Source of the DNA: Paenibacillus sonchi
GTDB lineage: Bacteria > Bacillota > Bacilli > Paenibacillales > Paenibacillaceae
Length of the DNA: 64,000 nucleotides
Reading direction: 5' to 3'
Assembly (NCBI RefSeq): GCF_016772475.1
Contig: NZ_CP068595.1
Location: 7,192,001-7,256,000, forward strand
Positions 26,124 through 34,217 of this stretch are shown one piece after another (the first letter of the stretch is position 1; every line of letters begins with the position of its first letter). The notes under the pieces are model-generated. The model saw nothing but the letters and a program-made list of their open reading frames with translations, was not told where the DNA came from and did no database searches. The position numbers and the translations under genes are program-made.

Positions 26124-27476
26124 TTATAATGCCTTAGGCAATTCAATCCAAAATAAGACGCCGTCCGGGGTATTTTCCAAAGCGAAACCAATGTCCATTG
26201 CTTCCAGCGTTTTCTGAACAATGGTCAGTCCCAGGCCGCTCCGTCCGTTTTTTCGGCTCCGCGCCTGATCTACACGGTAGAATGGGTCAAATAGCTTCGG
26301 CAGAACCGTATCGCCAATTCTCGCCCTTGTGTTCAGTACGCAAAGGCGGTATCGGTCAGCAACAGGCTCGCTCCATATCCGAATCTCGCCGCCTTCAGGA
26401 GTATTCTGCACCGCATTCAATATGATGTTGGAAAGCACCTTCTTTAACATTTGAGGATCAGTAAAGCAAATCTGACCTTCAAGAATATTCATAACCATAC
26501 GCTGACCGTTTGCCTCAGACAATGTCCGGTAATTAGGCAGCATGTCAGCAACTATATGTCTTATATCCAGTCTTTCAGGAACGGGTACGATTTTCCCGTT
26601 GTTCAGATTCACAATTTCCAGTATTTCAGAAATCATTTTGCTCTGCGCGTCCATCATCTTTACGCATTCGCGCAGGTATTTGGGGTGGTCTTTGTAGTCG
26701 CCTACATTTTCAAGCATTCCCTCCAACAAGACGCTTGTGGCTGCGATAGGCGTTTTAAGTTCATGGGAAGCTGCCGAGAAAAAATACCGCTGTGTTTCCT
26801 CGAGCTCGCGTTCCCGTAAGATTTCGTCCTCTAATTTGGAGATAGTGTCTTTCAGCTTATCGTACATGGAATGAATGTCGCGGGCTAATGTGCCAAGTTC
26901 ATCTTTACGCTCCGGCAGGGGCGGGACTTCTTCGAGATTAGACATCTTGCTTGTATTATTCGCCAAAGTTTGGATTGGTTTCGTCATCTGCCGGGCAAAG
27001 ACAAACGCGCCTATGACGCAGACGGCAAGCATGGCAGACAACATAACAAGCGCACGCGCAATCCACTTATCATAGTTCACCGCAAAAACGTCATCTCTCA
27101 GAGCGTGAAAATTATAGTCTTTGTTGAGATTCACAAGAATCGTGGAGTTCTTGCCGCCAGGGGGCTGCTGGCCAATAGCGATGCCGGATATACCGGCACC
27201 GGGCGTTTCGTAAATAATGTGTCCGGCTTTATCTCTGATATAAAATTGAAAAGACGGGTCTCTTTCATAGAATCGTCTTGCCAGTTCAGTTATGTCGTCT
27301 TCCCCTTGCGACTGGTCGGCCATACGCTGAAAGGTGTCGCTGATTCCCTCCATCCGGAGACGTGAGAAGTAGAACATAAGCTGCTGCGAAAACAGGGCTG
27401 CCGTCGCGCCGACCAACAATGCCGAGAAAATTATGGTGTATATGAATACCTTGATGAATATACCGCTTCTCTTCAT
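26124..27476 (-). CDS. vanS: Sensor histidine kinase VanS (VanB-like)
   Basis: 450-residue membrane kinase. N-terminal transmembrane segment (about 10-30), an extracytoplasmic sensor of about 110 residues, second transmembrane segment (about 142-162), HAMP (FARQMTKPIQTLANN), dimerisation domain with phospho-His in SAASHELKTPIAA, then the ATPase domain (NIILNAVQNTPEGGE, FDPFYRVDQARS, GRSGLGLTIVQKT). By recall the sequence resembles VanS of VanB operons (MERKGIFIKVF...), not the shorter VanS of Tn1546. It senses glycopeptide or its effect and phosphorylates VanR. ATGA-type overlap with vanR. Confidence 0.93.
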   Translation of the reverse strand: MKRSGIFIKVFIYTIIFSALLVGATAALFSQQLMFYFSRLRMEGISDTFQRMADQSQGEDDITELARRFYERDPSFQFYIRDKAGHIIYETPGAGISGIAIGQQPPGGKNSTILVNLNKDYNFHALRDDVFAVNYDKWIARALVMLSAMLAVCVIGAFVFARQMTKPIQTLANNTSKMSNLEEVPPLPERKDELGTLARDIHSMYDKLKDTISKLEDEILRERELEETQRYFFSAASHELKTPIAATSVLLEGMLENVGDYKDHPKYLRECVKMMDAQSKMISEILEIVNLNNGKIVPVPERLDIRHIVADMLPNYRTLSEANGQRMVMNILEGQICFTDPQMLKKVLSNIILNAVQNTPEGGEIRIWSEPVADRYRLCVLNTRARIGDTVLPKLFDPFYRVDQARSRKNGRSGLGLTIVQKTLEAMDIGFALENTPDGVLFWIELPKAL

Positions 27477-28138
27477 GTCGCTTCTTCCTCCAACCGGTAA
27501 CCTACGCCGCGAACCGTCTTGATGATATTATCAGGCAACTTCGCACGCAGGTTTTTGATGTGGGTATGCACAGTGCTGCCGTCACCGTCAAAATCATAAC
27601 CCCACACGCGGGATAAGATAGTTTCATGAGATAGCGTCCTCCCCGTGTTCTGAACCAATAACATAAGGATTTCAAATTCTTTTAATGTCAGGGGCACTTC
27701 CTTGCTGTAGTAGATTGCTTTAAAATCCTCCGGCAGAAGCGTCAGCTTGCCAAAGCGGATTTCCCGCGCCAACGCCCCGCTTCGCCGGAGCAGGGCTTCC
27801 ACACGTTTCAGCAAAAGCTGGATTTTGAACGGCTTTGTCACATAATCGTCCGCTTCGCCGTCAAACGCCCGGATTTGATTATCGTCGTCTGAAAGGGCGG
27901 TCATCATCAAAACAGGCGTATTATTCAGCTTGCGAAACTCCCGTAAAAGCTCGTGACCACTTAGGCCAGGCAGCATGATGTCGAGAATGACAAGGTGGTA
28001 AACATTATCATAAAAGTTTTTAAGCGCTTCGCTGCCATCTAAGCAGGCGTCTACTTTATATCCGGCTTCGCTTAAAAAGGTTTTGACGGTATTACATATA
28101 TGCTCATCATCCTCGACAAGCAGAATTCGTATGCCCAT
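27473..28138 (-). CDS. vanR: OmpR-family response regulator VanR (VanB-like)
   Basis: 221 residues: receiver domain with phospho-Asp in LVILDIMLPG, Thr/Lys switch residues (MMTALSDDD, VTKPFK), and a winged-helix DNA-binding domain (TLKEFEILMLLVQN, SRVWGYDFDGDGSTVHTHIKNLRAKL). By recall closest to VanR of VanB operons. The frame is open to 28360, but CAGGAGGG lies just ahead of the ATG at 28138, and the upstream part has no similarity to receivers. Two VanR-type boxes lie in its promoter, implying autoregulation. Confidence 0.93.
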   Translation of the reverse strand: MGIRILLVEDDEHICNTVKTFLSEAGYKVDACLDGSEALKNFYDNVYHLVILDIMLPGLSGHELLREFRKLNNTPVLMMTALSDDDNQIRAFDGEADDYVTKPFKIQLLLKRVEALLRRSGALAREIRFGKLTLLPEDFKAIYYSKEVPLTLKEFEILMLLVQNTGRTLSHETILSRVWGYDFDGDGSTVHTHIKNLRAKLPDNIIKTVRGVGYRLEEEAT

Positions 28139-28172
28139 AAATATCCCTCCTGAAAAAAGATAGCATAGTAAT

Positions 28173-28189
28173 CTGTAGTTTGACTGTAG
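28173..28189 (-). promoter_or_regulatory. VanR boxes in the vanR promoter
   Basis: Two CTGTAG copies (plus strand 28173-28178 and 28184-28189), again 11 bp apart, 35-51 bases upstream of the vanR start. They match the four boxes before vanH and are consistent with VanR controlling its own operon. Confidence 0.65.
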
Positions 28190-28233
28190 ATTTAAGATTT
28201 TTTTCGCCCAAGAGCGCTCAAAGCGTATATCAA

Positions 28234-28267
28234 ATTGCCCATTGTGCATTTTTGCTCTTTGGGCAAT
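28234..28267 (+). promoter_or_regulatory. Inverted repeat upstream of tetR, possible TetR operator
   Basis: ATTGCCCA (28234-28241) and TGGGCAAT (28260-28267) form a dyad with an 18-bp gap. A related GCCCAAGAGC (28206-28215) mirrors GCTCTTTGGGC inside it. It lies between vanR and the TetR gene, close to where the tetR-mmpL promoter must be. Autorepression is a guess. Confidence 0.35.
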
Positions 28268-28331
28268 AATAGAATATATCAAAAAGAGCCCAGGCGGTTG
28301 TCTGTACTCAAGAAAGGAGGACGCATAGAAC

Positions 28332-28948
28332 TTGAATCCCAAGCCGACGCTGCGTGACAAAAAAAGGAAGCCACTGCCTATGCCTTGGCTGAAGCTGCCT
28401 TCGAGCTTGCGCTTGAACAGGGTATGGACGGCTTCATCGTCGACGATGTTGTCCGGAAGGCCAACTTTTCCCGGCGGACTTTTGCCAATTACTTCTCTTG
28501 CAAAGAGGAAGCGGTAGCGGAGTATTTTATCGGCAACGCTTCAAAAGAGGACAGGAATATGCTGCTCAAGGATTTGCCTCCGGATGCAACACCGCTGGAC
28601 GCCTTGTACAACCTGCTCAAGCTGCAGTTCACCTCTGAGTTTCTGTATAAATTACGGCAGTTCGTATTGCTTGCGAATCAGTATCCATCGCTGGAGCCTT
28701 ATATCCTCAGCGTATTCCGCCGCTTGCAGATCGCCGCGCAGGAAACGCTCGAACAGTTCTCCCATGGACGCTATGCAGCCGGGTATACCCATCTGCTTGC
28801 CGGAGCTGTCTACGGAGCGTTCGTGCCCATTCTGGACGGGCGGTTAAATGTGCTGCTGCCGGGTGAATCACAGGAAGAGGACTCCGGCGCGATGTCATTT
28901 GATCAATACTTAAATTCTATGTTTGCTTATTTACACAACGGCTTCTAA
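28332..28948 (+). CDS. TetR/AcrR-family transcriptional regulator (frameshifted)
   Basis: A TetR-type regulator, 205 residues if one base is restored. From TTG 28332 (AAGGAGG ahead) the product begins NPKPTLRDKK; after the A7 run at 28359-28365 the correct frame moves by one and reads ATAYALAEAAFELALEQGMDGFIVDDVV...SRRTFANYF, the typical TetR helix-turn-helix. With eight A the join reads DKKKEATAYA. The C-terminal ligand domain is intact and ends at 28948. The MMPL exporter follows 28 bp later, so the protein probably represses that exporter. Likely a homopolymer under-call. Confidence 0.82.
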
Positions 28949-28976
28949 ATCAGAGATACAAAGGAGAAACCATTAC

Positions 28977-31304
28977 ATGTCAACTTTTCTGTACCGATTG
29001 GGTAAATCGGCTTATTCCAAGCCATGGTATTTCCTCGCGGCCTGGATCGTCATTCTTGGTGTTGTAGGCGCCCTGCTTGGCGCCAATGGCATAAATTCCA
29101 GCTCCGAAATGAAAATTGAAGGCACGGAATCGCAAAAAGTGCTGGATAAGCTGGCTGCGGAGCTTCCCGCCGCTGCCGGCGGACAGGCGAGCGTCGCCTT
29201 CACCGCACCGGATGGCGAACGTCTGGACACACCCGAGCGGGTAGCGCTGATCCAGAAGGCTATCAATGATGTCTACAGCATGGACTATATCATCAACCCC
29301 GCCGAACTGGCCGCCGAGGCTGCGGCTGCTGCTGCGGCTCAAGCTGGAGCGGCGGACCCGGCGGCGCCCGGACAGGCTGCGGCGGCGGACCCGGCAGCGG
29401 CTGGACAGGCAGCTCCTTACGGCCCGCTCATGGCGAACGGCGTTCCGGTTCCCGGCGTCATGCTGTCCGCCGACGGCAGCATCGCGCTGTTCCAGTTCCA
29501 GTTCACCGTACAGCAGACGTCGCTGCCCTCTTCCGTACCGGATAACGTCATCAAAGCTGTGACTGCGGTCGAGCAGGCAGGCTCCGGCATCACCGCCATT
29601 CCGAGCGATTCGCTGAAGAGCACGCCGTCCATCGGATCAACGGAGGCGGTCGGCGTTGTCGTCGCTGCCGTTGTGCTGTTTATTACGCTTGGCTCGGTTG
29701 TTGCCGCCGGGCTGCCGCTGATCACCGCACTCCTCGGTGTCGCGATCAGCGTCGGGGGCGCTTTTGCCCTCTCTAATCTCATCCAGATGAATGACATTAC
29801 GCCGATTCTTGCGGTTATGATCGGTCTGGCGGTCGGGATCGACTATTCGCTGTTTATCGTGAACCGGCAGCGCCGGTTGATTCTTGATGAGAAATTAAGC
29901 GCCCGCGAAGCGGCAAGCCGGGCGGTCGGGACCGCCGGCAGCGCCGTATTTTTCGCCGGACTGACCGTCATTATCGCTCTCTGCGGTATGCTGGTCATCG
30001 GCATTGGATTTTTATCGACGATGGCTCTGGTAGCCGCTGTCAGCGTTCTGGTCAATGTCCTGCTGGCGCTGACCCTGCTGCCTGCGCTGCTGGGTCTGGT
30101 CGGTGAACGGATCTGCACCGCCAAAGCCCGCACGAAAAAAGCGGCTTCAGGTAACAATGCCCACCACGGCTTCTCACACCGCTGGGCAAACGCTACAGTG
30201 AAATACCGCTGGGTCATCATTATTCTGGTGGTCCTGGTTCTTGGAACGGCGGCGATTCCGGTAACGAAAATGGAGCTGGGCATTCCGTCCGGCGCTTCGG
30301 CAAATCTGGACACCCCGGCACGCCAAAGCTATGACATTATCTCCAAGGGCTTCGGCGAGGGCTTCAACGGACCGCTGCTGCTTGTAGCTGAACCGAAAAA
30401 CCCATCCGGTAAAATTTCGCTGGAGACGCTGGGCAAGCTGGTTCAGGGGCTGCAAATGCATGATAACGTCACGCTGGTGTCCCCAATGGGCGTCAACGCA
30501 ACCGGCGATATCGCCATCATCAGTCTGATCCCGAAAACCGGCCCGACGGATACAGAGACAAGAGAGCTGGTGCAGGAGCTGCGCGACCCCGACTCCAGCC
30601 TGGCATCCGGAAATGAACTAACGCTTGGTGTGACCGGCTTCACCGCCATCAACATCGATATGTCCTCCAAGCTTTCCGACGCATTCCCTGTATATATCGG
30701 CATCATCGTTATCCTGTCGCTGATCATCCTGCTGCTCGTATTCCGGTCGGTCATCGTTCCAATCAAAGCAACGGTCGGCTTTATTCTCAGCGTCCTTGCC
30801 ACCTTCGGCCTGACCACAGCCGTCTATCAGTGGGGATGGCTGCACTCTCTGTTTGGTTTTGACACCGGAGGACCGCTGCTCAGCTTTATGCCGATTCTGG
30901 TCACCGGCATTCTGTACGGGCTGGCAATGGATTATCAGGTTTTCCTGGTCAGCTCCATGCGCGAGGCTTACGTCCACGGACGCCATGGCAAGGAATGTGT
31001 CGTCCACGGCTACGATCTCGCCAGCCGCGTTGTGCTTGCCGCAGGCATAATTATGGTTTCCGTCTTCGCCGGGTTTATTTTTGCCCCTGACGCCATGATC
31101 AAGCAGATCGGCTTCGCGCTGGCCTTCGGCATCCTGATCGATGCCTTCATCATCCGGATGACGCTTGTTCCGGCCGTAATGGCGGTCTTCGGCGACAAAG
31201 CCTGGTGGCTGCCGAAATGGCTGGACCGTCTGCTGCCGAACCTCGATGTCGAGGGCGACAAGCTGATCGCCAAGCTTCATGCCGAGGGCGGAGACACGAA
31301 ATAA
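28977..31304 (+). CDS. MMPL/RND-family membrane exporter
   Basis: About 775 residues with twelve predicted membrane segments in two halves, each after a large external loop, as in MmpL/YdgH proteins. Seen: one N-terminal segment, cluster of five or six around residues 220-400 (GLAVGIDYSLFIVNRQRR, the proton-relay region of half 1), and the second cluster near 560-740 (GILYGLAMDYQVFLVSSMREA). The first external loop contains an Ala/Pro/Gly-rich repeat insertion (about residues 108-145). The ATG at 28977 (GGAG ahead) is chosen over an upstream in-frame ATG at 28923 inside tetR. Probably exports a lipid or hydrophobic drug under TetR control; substrate unknown. Confidence 0.9.
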   Translation: MSTFLYRLGKSAYSKPWYFLAAWIVILGVVGALLGANGINSSSEMKIEGTESQKVLDKLAAELPAAAGGQASVAFTAPDGERLDTPERVALIQKAINDVYSMDYIINPAELAAEAAAAAAAQAGAADPAAPGQAAAADPAAAGQAAPYGPLMANGVPVPGVMLSADGSIALFQFQFTVQQTSLPSSVPDNVIKAVTAVEQAGSGITAIPSDSLKSTPSIGSTEAVGVVVAAVVLFITLGSVVAAGLPLITALLGVAISVGGAFALSNLIQMNDITPILAVMIGLAVGIDYSLFIVNRQRRLILDEKLSAREAASRAVGTAGSAVFFAGLTVIIALCGMLVIGIGFLSTMALVAAVSVLVNVLLALTLLPALLGLVGERICTAKARTKKAASGNNAHHGFSHRWANATVKYRWVIIILVVLVLGTAAIPVTKMELGIPSGASANLDTPARQSYDIISKGFGEGFNGPLLLVAEPKNPSGKISLETLGKLVQGLQMHDNVTLVSPMGVNATGDIAIISLIPKTGPTDTETRELVQELRDPDSSLASGNELTLGVTGFTAINIDMSSKLSDAFPVYIGIIVILSLIILLLVFRSVIVPIKATVGFILSVLATFGLTTAVYQWGWLHSLFGFDTGGPLLSFMPILVTGILYGLAMDYQVFLVSSMREAYVHGRHGKECVVHGYDLASRVVLAAGIIMVSVFAGFIFAPDAMIKQIGFALAFGILIDAFIIRMTLVPAVMAVFGDKAWWLPKWLDRLLPNLDVEGDKLIAKLHAEGGDTK

Positions 31305-31369
31305 AATCCCCCACAAAGTGGAGCCTGCATAGAAGCTAATTCAGATACTTTGCGGGGACCCAATGTAAA

Positions 31370-31410
31370 GAGCAGAGCCTGCGGACAATGTCTGCCGGCT
31401 CTGCTCATTT
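31370..31410 (+). terminator. Terminator after the MMPL gene
   Basis: Perfect 10-bp stem GAGCAGAGCC / GGCTCTGCTC (31370-31379 and 31397-31406), followed by ATTTTA. Confidence 0.7.
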
Positions 31411-31444
31411 TACAAACTGAAGATAGTCGAGTGTTTTTGAGGAC

Positions 31445-31646
31445 TGCACTTTCTGTTTAATTGCACTTTGTACAATAGAAAGCCGGGCATTCTGCGCCGA
31501 ATCGCCTTCTGCTGCATTTCGTGCAGTAGATTTCTTGATTTGGAGTCCAAAACGCCTGTTTCGCCCGATTCTGCAGTACAGAGTGCAGCAGATTTCATTT
31601 TCCCGCTGATTAAGGGATCATCTATTGTATAAAGTACAATAGAATG
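31445..31646 (+). repeat. Cluster of degenerate intergenic repeats (TGCA...TGCAGYAGA type)
   Basis: Four related units spaced about 50-60 bp: TTGCACTTTGTACAATAGAA (31461), TGCATTTCGTGCAGTAGATT (31512), TGCAGTACAGAGTGCAGCAG (31572) and TATTGTATAAAGTACAATAG (31623). Each has a short dyad followed by AGA. They lie in a 520-bp stretch without intact genes. A similar pair is at 2708-2775. Probably a non-coding repeat family of the genome. Confidence 0.45.
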
Positions 31647-31680
31647 TCGGCTAGCCCAGTCTGAGCTTCAAATCGTTTCG

Positions 31681-31790
31681 ACAGGGGAGCTTCCAGCACC
31701 AGAGGAATCCCCCATACCGCGACCCTGTTCGGATCAATCCCGTATTCTTCAGCATGTTTACGCATAAACCGGATCGCACATTTGACGATA
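31681..31790 (-). pseudogene. Remnant of an alpha/beta-hydrolase (acetylesterase-like) gene
   Basis: On the minus strand a short stretch translates to IVKCAIRFMRKHAEEYGIDPNRVAVWG, very like the segment before the nucleophile elbow (GxSAGG) of acetylesterase-type hydrolases. After VWG the similarity ends: the expected catalytic Ser motif is missing. No upstream start or downstream body exists, so this is a gene fragment, probably left by the deletion that also damaged the adjoining AraC gene. Confidence 0.45.
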
Positions 31791-31826
31791 TTATAATATA
31801 GACATTTCTTGCTAGGAGGGGCAAGG

Positions 31827-32412
31827 ATGGCCCATATTCACTATGCTGAATCCAACACCACGCACGCCGGCAATTTTGTTATTGATGTTCCCGTGGGTTT
31901 CCGAATCTCCCCTTCCGCTCGGCGTTCCCTTTGCCCTAAGTGACCCGGACTTCTGCCACAAACTGTTTGAACTGCTTGTCATCGAACATCATTTTAACCG
32001 GGCTTGCAAAGAATCTTCCATCGATTATTTGCTCCGGACGCTGTTCAACAAGCTATGGGAATCCTACTTTCATGATGATATTACGCCTCAATACTACAAA
32101 TTACTGAAACTGCGCACCGTTATTCAAAACAACCCCGGCGAATACTGGACGGTTTCAAAAATGGCGGATTCTCTTGGAATCAGCCCGGGCTATCTTCAGA
32201 ACATCTACAAAAAAACATTTGGAATTTCCTGCATGGATGATGTTATCAACAGCCGGATTCGTATGGCCAAAGAATACTTGATTCACAACGCCCAAAGCAT
32301 AGCTGAAGTCGCTTCCCGGTGCGGATATCAAAACGTGGAACACTTCTGCAGGCAATTCAAAAAACTGACCGGGTATACACCGAGAAACTTTCAGAAGCAT
32401 ATAAAAGGTTAA
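31827..32412 (+). pseudogene. AraC-family regulator with internal deletion
   Basis: A good start (ATG 31827 with AGGAGG) encodes MAHIHYAESNTTHAGNFVID, a typical AraC N-terminus, which runs into a stop by 31944. The rest, in another frame from about 31890, encodes LPLGVPFALSDPDFCHKLFELLVIEHHF and a complete C-terminal two-HTH AraC domain (MADSLGISPGYLQNIYKKTFG...VASRCGYQNVEHFCRQFKKLTGYTP). Most of the cupin-type ligand domain is absent, so this is an internal deletion with frame change rather than a single lost base. An open frame beginning at ATG 31843 could still make a short protein with the DNA-binding part. Confidence 0.6.
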
Positions 32413-32434
32413 TGTTCCATTTGGGCAGCACCGC

Positions 32435-33949
32435 TTACTTGAAAAACTGCTGCACGAGAAACTTCATGATCTCACCCGGCTGTTGTCTGGAAAACTCGGC
32501 CCGATCGGCGAAAAGCATCCCGTACGGCGCTTCAGGGGTGTAGGGCTCCCATCGAGGCAGTTCCTCTCCTGTCGAGTCCTGGCCGTTCGGGTCTCCTGAA
32601 CGGATGAAATTGGCCCAATAATTGCACATCTGACGGGCCAAATCATAATGCTTACCGACAAACGGTCTCCAGCATTTGGCTAGTGTCTCAAAGAAAAACC
32701 AGAGATCCACCGAGTGGAAGGTGCCGGGGTTGTCCCAGCCTGGTATTTCAGCATCGAAATTATAATAGTACAGCGGGGTTTCGCCGCCGGTGCCGGCATT
32801 GGCCTGCGCAGCAATACGAATCGCATATTCTATCCCGCTCACCGAAGCTCTTTTCCTGGTTTCCTCCATATTGTCCGCCTGAACGCCGCAAAGCTCCAGA
32901 AATGCAGCGGCATCACCGCCGAACATGCCGACGGCCATCTTTTTGAAATCGTCAAATGTCTCAGCATCCGGGACACTAAAAAACTCGGAGGAGGTATGTC
33001 CGAATATTACCGGCACCTTCGAGCGCTTGTTTTGCAGGAACAAATCAAAAGAATTGCCTACGCTGAACACCTGATCTGTGACAGTACCCCAGAATCCCCC
33101 GTACTCCACAGCCTTGTCCCGAAGATAAACCGCATCCAGCTGCCGGGCTTCCGCAAGCGAGGATACACCCAGATCATTAAAAAACGCGATCCCCTCCTGT
33201 TCAGCTTCTGCCAAATGGCTCCGAAGCGCCGGCATGAGCGTTCCCGGGTAAAGCTTCGTAAAGATCCCGCTTTCAACAATCGCCCTCTGAAAGAGGCCTT
33301 CGTTCTGAGGGGATGTGAGCTGGCTCATAACGCTTCCGCCCCCGGCGGACTGTCCGCCGATGGTGATGTTGTCCGGGTCGCCGCCGAATGCTGCGATATT
33401 GCGCTTGACCCATCTTGTTGCCGCCTGTTGATCGAGGTTGCCAAAGTTAGCCGGTGCATCCGGCGCTTCCGCCGTTATTTCGGGATGGCATAAAAATCCG
33501 AAGACATTCAGGCGATAGTTGATCGTGACCACCACGATGCCCCGGCGGGCAATGCGTTCGCCGTCGAATTCCATTTCGGCCGGATGGCCTACCTGCAGGC
33601 CCCCGCCAAAATACCATACATATACCGGAAGCTTCTCATCCATACGTTTGGCTGGTGTCCATACATTCAGGTAAAGGCAATCCTCGCTCATGGCGATATC
33701 CGGTTCCACGGCCCATTCCCGGGTATAGATGTTGTCATCGTCGAGCTCTTGTCTTACCTGCATTGCAATTGGCGCGAACTCGTATGCTTGCAGCACTCCC
33801 TCCCAGTCACTTGCCGGCTGCGGGGCACGCCAACGGTTTTGGCCCGTGGGTGGAGCCGCGAAGGGTATCCCTTTGAAGCTCGTAATCCGTGGGTCAGCTG
33901 CCGGCAGCCCCTTTACCGTCCCATTTTCAACTTTTACAACTCTTAGCAT
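32435..33949 (-). CDS. Type-B carboxylesterase (para-nitrobenzyl esterase family)
   Basis: 504 residues, no signal peptide. The serine nucleophile is in GGQSAGGGS, the oxyanion region in VWYFGGGLQVG (the usual HGGG His is replaced by Phe), and EDCLYLNVWTP is the family signature. Such enzymes hydrolyse esters; in a xylan-degrading region removal of acetyl or feruloyl groups is plausible. AAAGGAG precedes the ATG. It lies 268 bp after an ABC permease on the same strand and may be the last gene of that operon or have its own promoter. Convergent to the AraC pseudogene. Confidence 0.85.
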   Translation of the reverse strand: MLRVVKVENGTVKGLPAADPRITSFKGIPFAAPPTGQNRWRAPQPASDWEGVLQAYEFAPIAMQVRQELDDDNIYTREWAVEPDIAMSEDCLYLNVWTPAKRMDEKLPVYVWYFGGGLQVGHPAEMEFDGERIARRGIVVVTINYRLNVFGFLCHPEITAEAPDAPANFGNLDQQAATRWVKRNIAAFGGDPDNITIGGQSAGGGSVMSQLTSPQNEGLFQRAIVESGIFTKLYPGTLMPALRSHLAEAEQEGIAFFNDLGVSSLAEARQLDAVYLRDKAVEYGGFWGTVTDQVFSVGNSFDLFLQNKRSKVPVIFGHTSSEFFSVPDAETFDDFKKMAVGMFGGDAAAFLELCGVQADNMEETRKRASVSGIEYAIRIAAQANAGTGGETPLYYYNFDAEIPGWDNPGTFHSVDLWFFFETLAKCWRPFVGKHYDLARQMCNYWANFIRSGDPNGQDSTGEELPRWEPYTPEAPYGMLFADRAEFSRQQPGEIMKFLVQQFFK

Positions 33950-34217
33950 GGTATCGTCTCCTTTGACAGGTGTATAAATTGGCGTACATTTAAATCCATG
34001 GATTACGCTCTTTACGCTTAGCGACCACTTTCAAATGCGTTGAAGCAATATTAAATGTATTTCAATAACAATCTTTATCCTTACAATAAAAATTGTAATT
34101 TACACCCCTGTCTAAAACAATGATCTAAGCAGAAATATAATTGATGTATTCTAATATTGCCTGGAGAACGACTCCCACCAATTGTACGGCAACTCCAAGT
34201 GGAAAAAGGGCGTAGAA
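33950..34217 (-). other. AT-rich gap upstream of the carboxylesterase
   Basis: No gene seen. The DNA is AT-rich, with a small dyad ACAAT...ATTGT near 34086-34099. A promoter for the esterase is possible, but no hexamer pair is convincing, and no clear terminator follows the permease. Confidence 0.3.

Noticed and set aside
28139..28360. N-terminal extension of VanR
   Set aside because: No similarity to receiver domains; the ATG at 28138 has an excellent ribosome site and matches VanR starts, and the extension would cover the promoter boxes.
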